Assembly: GCA_030844895.1 (NCBI GenBank)
Contig: CM061228.1
Coordinates: 58,436,718 to 58,500,717 of the forward strand
Source: Ambrosia x helenae
Lineage: Eukaryota > Streptophyta > Magnoliopsida > Asterales > Asteraceae
Length of the DNA stretch: 64,000 bases
Direction of reading: 5' to 3'
Under the pieces are notes generated by a model. The model was not told where the DNA came from, made no database searches, and worked only from the letters and a program-made list of their open reading frames with translations. Shown piece by piece: positions 58,931 through 64,000 of the stretch; the first letter of the stretch is position 1; every line of letters begins with the position of its first letter. The translations under genes were made by a program, and so were the position numbers.

Positions 58931-60535
58931 GAATATTATTGATAACCCAAGGACCTTTATCAATAGCATCCAATAACCCTTCCTCATTCTTAAATTTAAA
59001 GAAATACACCCCTGCCCCATTGGAAGATACATCAGCAATTCCAAACCTCTTCCACATTCTAAACAGATGGTACCTAACCATTCCAATAGAGAGATTATTA
59101 CCCACAAAGTAACCATATAGATAAGAACTATATGCCACTTTAGCTTCCATAATCTTTTCAGGTCTAATAACAGCCACCTCTTCCCCATTATCAAGCACCT
59201 TAGGAGGATAAAACATAACTTTGGTATCCAGAACATCATTGTCCTTATCCTTAGCAATTTCAGCAAAGGATAATACACCCTTCTTCTTATCCTCAGTCTT
59301 CATATCCTGATTGCTTGCAGAAAACACCACATCCTCCCTTAATGAAACAGAATCCATAATGGACTTAGGCAATGGTTTCATATTCTTAATTGATTTCACA
59401 ACATCATTAGTAAGTTTAATAGGTCCCATTTCAGCAGATTTCTTTTGAATAAGTTTCTTCATAGAAGGAGTCTTAAGAATACCCCTCCAAGGAAGCCTCT
59501 TCTGTGAACCACTATCCATCACCTTCTCAGTCTCAACAGAACTCATATTACCCTTAGTCTCCACCACCATCTTCTTATTCTCAGCCTGAATCTCTTTCAG
59601 CCTAAGCTCACTCTTACCCCCCAATAGAACCTCCCCATTCTTATCAACCACAATTCCATCCCCAGCCCCAGGTTTATATTCAAACACCTGAGTTTCAGCA
59701 GATAACTTGAGTCTAAGCTCACTATCAACATCCTTCTTAGCTTTAGAGTTCTTACAACCCAATACCACTCTGACAGGAACAACATTAGAATGTGACTTCT
59801 CAGCAACAGATAACAACTCTTGTGAAGAAACATTATCAGGCAACACCTCTTCTGCATTTACCAGACACTCTTCAGAATAAGTTTTGAGGTAAAGTCCATC
59901 CCCCCACATAGTTTTCCTGCTCTTAACTCTAATTCCTTCATTTCTAACAGACCTCTTCTTCCTCTTATCCAACCAAACAAAATTATCACCAATGCCCACA
60001 TTAAACACATTCAGTGAAGTATCAACCTGAGGAAACCTAATACCTCTACCTTCATCCTTCATATCCACATCGCAATCACTAATATTACTATTACCAGATC
60101 CACAATAGCCCCTAGCACTCATAAAACTAGCAATAACCTCCATAATAAGACCATACTTCCCATCCAGCTTCTTACTAAAAGGGAAATCTCTTCCAGCCAC
60201 TTCCAATTCAACCAGACGATTAACCGATTCCAATTTCCCCATCCCAGCTAACTTAATCAGATCTAGAGTTTCATTAAGCATACGATACTTCCAATTATTC
60301 CCAAACAAAGTTTTCAGCAGACAAACAACATCAGCACTAATGACCAGAGTATCAGTTTTACCTGGACGAATTCGATTCAATACCACCTGCAGATCTTCAC
60401 CCTTAGCAACATCTTCAGTAGCAAAATCACCCTTCATACCATCCATACCAAGACTATCAATCATCAATTCATTATCTATATCCGGGGAATAGCCGGTGGA
60501 GGATCCGGCAACGGAACCCTAGTAACAGGTTCCAT
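58893..60535 (-). pseudogene. LINE-2 ORF1 N-terminal part (DUF4283-like)
   Basis: The main open frame starts at 60467; by comparison with LINE-1 the original ATG is at 60533-60535 (MEPVTRVP), but that frame stops at 60476, so a small shift separates them. Blocks: SGKTDTLVI-like region, FGNNWKYRMLNETLDLIKLA, KRSVRNEGIRVKSRKTMWGD, EYKPGAGDGIVVDKNGEVLL, LPWRGILKTPSMKKLIQKK, then the DUF4283-like fold (SIGMVRYHLFRMWKRFG, GVYFFKFKNEEGLLDAIDKG, PWVINNIPF). About 524 codons are uninterrupted. This domain is typical of ORF1 proteins of plant L1-like elements and transposon-derived zinc-knuckle proteins. Confidence 0.86.
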
Positions 60536-60726
60536 AAGAATACGTGCACTGTGAAGATTCTGATAACTACAAAGTTATCAGAACAGTGAAACACGAAGAA
60601 GAACTAAGAGAATTAGGGTTAAGAAGAACAAGAAAAGAGAAACGAGGAGAAGAAGACACTGAATCGCCAAAATCGCCCGATATCAGAGAGAAAACCCTTT
60701 TCGTTCTTTTTTTAGCTTCATATAGC
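60536..60726 (-). other. LINE-2 5' UTR
   Basis: Untranslated leader that matches LINE-1 in patches: GGTTTTCTCTCTG, GGGCGATTTNGGCGATNCAGTG and ATCTTCACAGTGCACG. LINE-2 also has a short inverted repeat here (TGATAACT and AGTTATCA, near 60560-60580). The extreme end carries AGCTTCATAT next to the satellite AGCTTCGCAT, so the exact 5' end is uncertain by a few bases. Confidence 0.7.
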
Positions 60727-61526
60727 TTCGCATCCTTTATCTGAGTCTGCAGGAGGGTTAGATATTTTATGGTCATTCCGTTCCTCCATTCGGGTCTTTA
60801 AAACTCCAACCGTATAGACAGTTACAGGCTTTTAAACTGGAGTCTTTTCTTGTGTACAAAACTCCACATAATTATCGATTTGTGAGTCCGATTACCGTCC
60901 GGTCAGCTTCGTATCCTTTATCTGAGTCTATAGGATGATCAGATATTTTATGGCCATCTCGTTCCTCCATTCGGGTCTTTAAAACTCCAACCGTATAGAC
61001 AGTTACAGCTTTTAAACTGGAGTCTTTTCTGTGTACATAACTCCACATAATTATCACTTTGTGTGTCCGATTACCGTCCGGTCAGCTTCGTATCCTTTAT
61101 CTGAGTCGGTAGGATGATCAGATATTTTATGGCCATCCCGTTCCTCCATTCGGGTCTTTAAAACTCCAACCGTATAGACAGTTACAGGCTTTTAAACTGG
61201 AGTCTTTTCTTGTGTACATAACTCCACATAATTATCACTTTGTGTGTCCGATTACCGTCCGGTCAGCTTCGTATCCTTTATCTGAGTCGGTAGGATGATC
61301 AGATATTTTATGGCCATCCCGTTCCTCCATTCGGGTCTTTAAAACTCCAACCGTATAGACAGTTACAGGCTTTAAACTGGAGTCTTTTCTTGTGTACATA
61401 ACTCCACATAATTATCACTTTGTGAGTCCGATTACCGTCCGGTCAGCTTCGTATCCTTTATCTGAGTCTGTAGGATGATCAGATATTTTATGGCCATCCC
61501 GTTCCTCCATTCGGGTATTTAAAACT
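60727..61526 (-). repeat. 181-bp satellite array, block 7, inverted, divergent subfamily
   Basis: Four and a half monomers of about 180 bp, very similar to one another (GTATCCTTTATCTGAGTCGG, CCGTATAGACAGTTACAGGC). They belong to a subfamily distinct from block 6. The array stops within a monomer at 61526 where orientation flips. Confidence 0.94.
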
Positions 61527-61562
61527 ATTTGTACGGTTGGAGTTTTAAAGACCCAATGGAGG
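61504..61562. other. Fold-back junction between inverted satellite arrays
   Basis: CCTCCATTCGGGTATTTAAAACT (61504-61526) and the imperfectly complementary arm starting AGTTTTAAAGACCCAATGG (61541-61562) are separated by 14 nt, ATTTGTACGGTTGG. Satellite is inverted to the left and in + orientation to the right. Confidence 0.8.
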
Positions 61563-62766
61563 AACGGGATGGCCATAAGATATTTGATCATCCTACAGAC
61601 TCAGATAAAGGATACGAAGCTGACCGGACGGTAAGCGGACTCAAGAAGAGATAGTTACGTACAGTTTCGTACACAAGAAAAGACTCCAGTTTAAAAGCCT
61701 GTAACTGTCTGTACGGTTGAAGTTTTAAAGGCCCGAATAGAGGAACGGAATGGCGATAAGGTATCTGATCAGCCTACAGACTCAGTTATTGGGTACGAAG
61801 CAGACCGTAAGGTAATCGGACTCATGAAGCGATAATTACGTGGAGTTTTGTACACAAGAAAAGACTCCAGTTTAAAAGCCTGGAACTGTCGGTATGGTTG
61901 GAGTTTTAAATACCCGAATAGAGGAACGGGATGGCCATAAGATATCTGATTAGCCTACAGACTCAGTTAAAGGGTACGAAGCGGACTGTGAGGTATTTGG
62001 ACTCACGAAGCGATAATTACGTGGAGTTTTGTACACAAGAAAACACTCCAATTTAAAAGCCTGTAACAGTCTGTACGGTTGGAGTTTTAAAGACCCGAAT
62101 GGTGGAACGGGATGGCCATAAAATATCTGATCATCCTACTGACTCAGATAAAGGATACGAAGCTGACCGGACGGTAATTGGACTCAAGAAGCGATAGTTA
62201 CGTAGAGTTTCGTACACAAGAAAAGCCTCCAGTTTAAAATCATGTAACTGTCGGTACGGTTAGAGTTTTATATACCCAAAAGGAGGAACGGGATGGCTAT
62301 AAGATATCTGATCAGCCTACAGACTCAGTTAAAGGGTACGAAGCAGACCGTATGTAATCGGACTCATGAAGCAAGAATTACGTGGAGTTTTGTACACAAG
62401 AAAAGATTCCAGTTTAAAATCCTGTAACTGTCGGTACGGTTGGAGTTTTAATAACCCGAATGGTGGAACGGGATGGCCATAAGATATATGATCATCCTAA
62501 ATACTCAAACAAAGGATACGAAACTCTCCGGATGGTAATTGGACTCACGAAACGATAATTACGTATAGTTTCGTACATAAGAAAAGTCTCCAGTTTAAAT
62601 GCCTGTAACTGTCGGTACGGTTGTAGTTTTGAAGACCCGAATGGAGGAATGGGATGGCCATAAGGTATCTGATTATCCTACAGACTCAGATAAAGGATAC
62701 GAAGTAGACCGGACGGTAATCAGACTCACGAAGCCATAATTACATCGAGTTTCATACACAAGAAAA
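61527..62766 (+). repeat. 181-bp satellite array, block 8
   Basis: About seven monomers in + orientation, related to block 7 (GTACACAAGAAAAGACTCC, GTCGGTACGGTTGGAGTTTT, GGGATGGCCATAAGATATCTG). It ends at ACACAAGAAAA, joined to the leader of element C. Confidence 0.94.
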
Positions 62767-63145
62767 TGATAAACCGCTCTACATGGTCCTCCCAGTGTTC
62801 TCCTAGTTCAAAGTTCAAATCACCGAACATAGACTCTTAGCTACACACCGAAATACTACGGTAGTTCATGACAAGTGTTTCTATTGGAGTGCGAAAGGGA
62901 GATGTCCGAGCCTTGGACAAATCTCAAGAGCACGCGAGTTACTCCAACAGACTACACTGCCTAGAAAACAAGTAACCCAGCCTAAGATAGAACGGATGAT
63001 GTAACGTAGAAAGACCAATGATTTAGAGACACCCCGACAAGACCATACGTAAACCACTATAACGTTTAGTACCATGTGATCGTCTAGTGTGTGCGACTCG
63101 GCTATAGACTAGACTCTACATGCAGTCCTAGTTCACTATAACCAT

Positions 63146-63161
63146 TGGCTCTGATACCAAT
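63146..63161 (-). promoter_or_regulatory. Primer-binding site of element C (initiator Met tRNA)
   Basis: TTGGTATCAGAGCCAA on the - strand directly follows the LTR end, as in elements A and B. Confidence 0.88.
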
Positions 63162-63162
63162 C

Positions 63163-64000
63163 TGTCACACCCTCAAAATCCACTTGCGGGGTTTTACCGC
63201 GAGGCGCATGACAAACCAGGATCCAAACCAACGATCACAATAAACAAGTCTAAATGAATATAAATGCAATTTCAAAACATAGTTTAAAAATCCCGTTTAC
63301 AGCGGAATCTTATTCAAAACAGTATCTCAACAATGAAATAATAGTTCAACGTTCAAAAGACCATGCAACCCTAGTTAGACGCCGTGCAGACGCGTGCGCC
63401 CTAGTCCAGTCGTGCTACCTTAGCGACCTGAGAAAACATGTAAAAGTTTACGTCAGCACAAAAATGCTGGTGAGTTTACAGGTTTTGTATCCAAGTACCA
63501 AGTCCACCTGTCCATACTATAATAAATCGAAAACCAGTATACGCTAGCTAGGCGTACGTTTTGTTACTACCACGATTGGAAAACCATTACTAACTCGAAT
63601 ACCAGATGTTGTGCCCGAAAAGTACCAAATGTTCCTGTTGTTCCTGTTTGAGACAATATGCACTCGCCCGGCCCTCCAAGCCGACGAGCGGGTTGGTCAC
63701 TCCCAATAGCGCTATTCACATTTCCCCGTTGTGCAAACCCGCACATTCATGGTTCCCCCCGGGACTTCCAAAGATCGTGTAGTACACAATAGAAACCCAT
63801 AGTATGACAGTAGTTACCAAATAATCGTTTTAACACATGTTTTCTCCCCGAAATATGAAACCAGTTTAAAAGAGGGGCCGTAAACTCACCTTAAGTTGCG
63901 TTACTCCTTAACCCGAGTAAACTCAGCTGCTATGCTAGTCCCGTAAAGTGGCGACCTAACATATGACAGTTACAAGTACTTAGACTAATAACCCGCAGGT
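63163..64000 (-). repeat. 5' LTR of element C, cut by window end
   Basis: The first 80 or so bases on the + strand match the inner end of the element-B 5' LTR; further out the two diverge but share the CTCACCTTAA word near 63886. The outer end is outside the window. Confidence 0.7.

Larger units (their letters stand above)
51311..60726 (-). mobile_element. LINE-2: full-length L1-type retrotransposon (9.4 kb)
   Basis: On the - strand it begins near 60724 (GGTTTTCTCTCTGATATC in the 5' UTR) and ends in a 14-base poly(A) (T run, 51311-51324). Flanks are the target duplication TTCGCATCC at 51302-51310 and 60727-60735, the latter extending to CTTT if the poly(A) start is shared. Order: 5' UTR, ORF1, ORF2 (endonuclease, RT, zf-RVT), a region of hydrophobic tandem repeats, and about 0.7 kb of 3' UTR. 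ORF1 has two to three frameshifts and ORF2 two disruptions, so the copy is dead but young-looking compared with LINE-1. It lies in inverted satellite, in the same orientation relative to the monomer as LINE-1. Confidence 0.93.
62767..64000 (-). mobile_element. Element C: 5' LTR and leader of an element-B-like retrotransposon (partial)
   Basis: From right to left: LTR from 63163 beyond the window, primer-binding site (63146-63161), and about 380 bp of leader that ends abruptly at satellite (62767). LTR sequence (TGTCACACCCTCAAAATCCACTT, GCGAGGCGCATGACAAACCAGG) and leader (CTAGTTCACTATAA) match element B. The rest of the internal region and the 3' LTR are missing here, so the element is truncated. 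A 64-codon frame at 62881-63075 has no recognisable domain. Confidence 0.78.

Noticed and set aside
43968..61526. A single simple inversion of the block between the two orientation switches
   Set aside because: Turning the block back does not restore the missing LINE-1 3' half nor a continuous satellite monomer at both ends; deletion or several events are needed.
62881..63075. 64-codon frame on the - strand in element C leader
   Set aside because: No homology that I recognise, lies in the untranslated leader, and the corresponding element-B leader is much shorter.

Overview
This window is repeat-dominated plant nuclear DNA. I can support no host protein-coding gene. The evidence for a plant is the primer-binding sites for plant initiator-Met tRNA, a Ty3/gypsy chromovirus, an L1-type LINE with a plant-style reverse-transcriptase zinc-binding domain, and a CACTA transposon end. 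The gag and LINE proteins resemble those I know from eudicots, perhaps Asteraceae, but that is inference.

The matrix is a tandem satellite with a monomer of about 181 bp, usually carrying one GATATC site. It runs in one orientation (called + here) at 1-40184, inverted at 43968-61526 around a LINE and an assembly gap, and + again at 61527-62766. Higher-order periods sit on top of the monomer: a 7.7 kb tandem duplication (about 1129-16566) that carries an embedded solo LTR in each copy, a period of about 2.53 kb in 36.3-40.1 kb, and one of about 1.8 kb in 46-51 kb.

Into this matrix are inserted: (1) a solo LTR at 3040-5508, duplicated at 10753-13232; (2) a related solo LTR at 17947-19375; (3) element A, a non-autonomous LTR retrotransposon on the - strand (20298-33548), interrupted by (4) element B, a nearly complete Ty3/gypsy chromovirus on the - strand (22309-31235, TSD ACCTC); (5) a composite block at 33549-35594 with a copia-like gag fragment, CCA-rich DNA and a CACTA-type end; (6) LINE-1, the 5' 3.8 kb of a LINE on the + strand (40185-43967); (7) LINE-2, full length on the - strand (51311-60726, poly(A) tail, TSD TTCGCATCC); (8) element C, the 5' LTR and leader of a second element-B-like copy (62767 to the window end).

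Element B encodes an acidic coiled-coil pre-gag ORF, then gag, protease, RT, RNase H, integrase and a chromodomain. It carries one stop, several frameshifts and an altered integrase catalytic position. LINE-2 encodes ORF1 (a DUF4283-like region, a CCHC knuckle and a conserved unknown C-terminal domain) and ORF2 (endonuclease, RT, zf-RVT). It is followed by an unexpected third reading frame of about 130-residue hydrophobic repeats. Other points of interest are a candidate 86-nt intron joining the two parts of gag in element B, a chimeric LTR, clustered W-boxes upstream of the LTR TATA box, conserved antisense tRNA-like hairpins in the LTRs, and clustering of insertion junctions in one part of the satellite monomer. 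The setting suggests pericentromeric or other heterochromatin, but no sequence here proves a chromosomal location.
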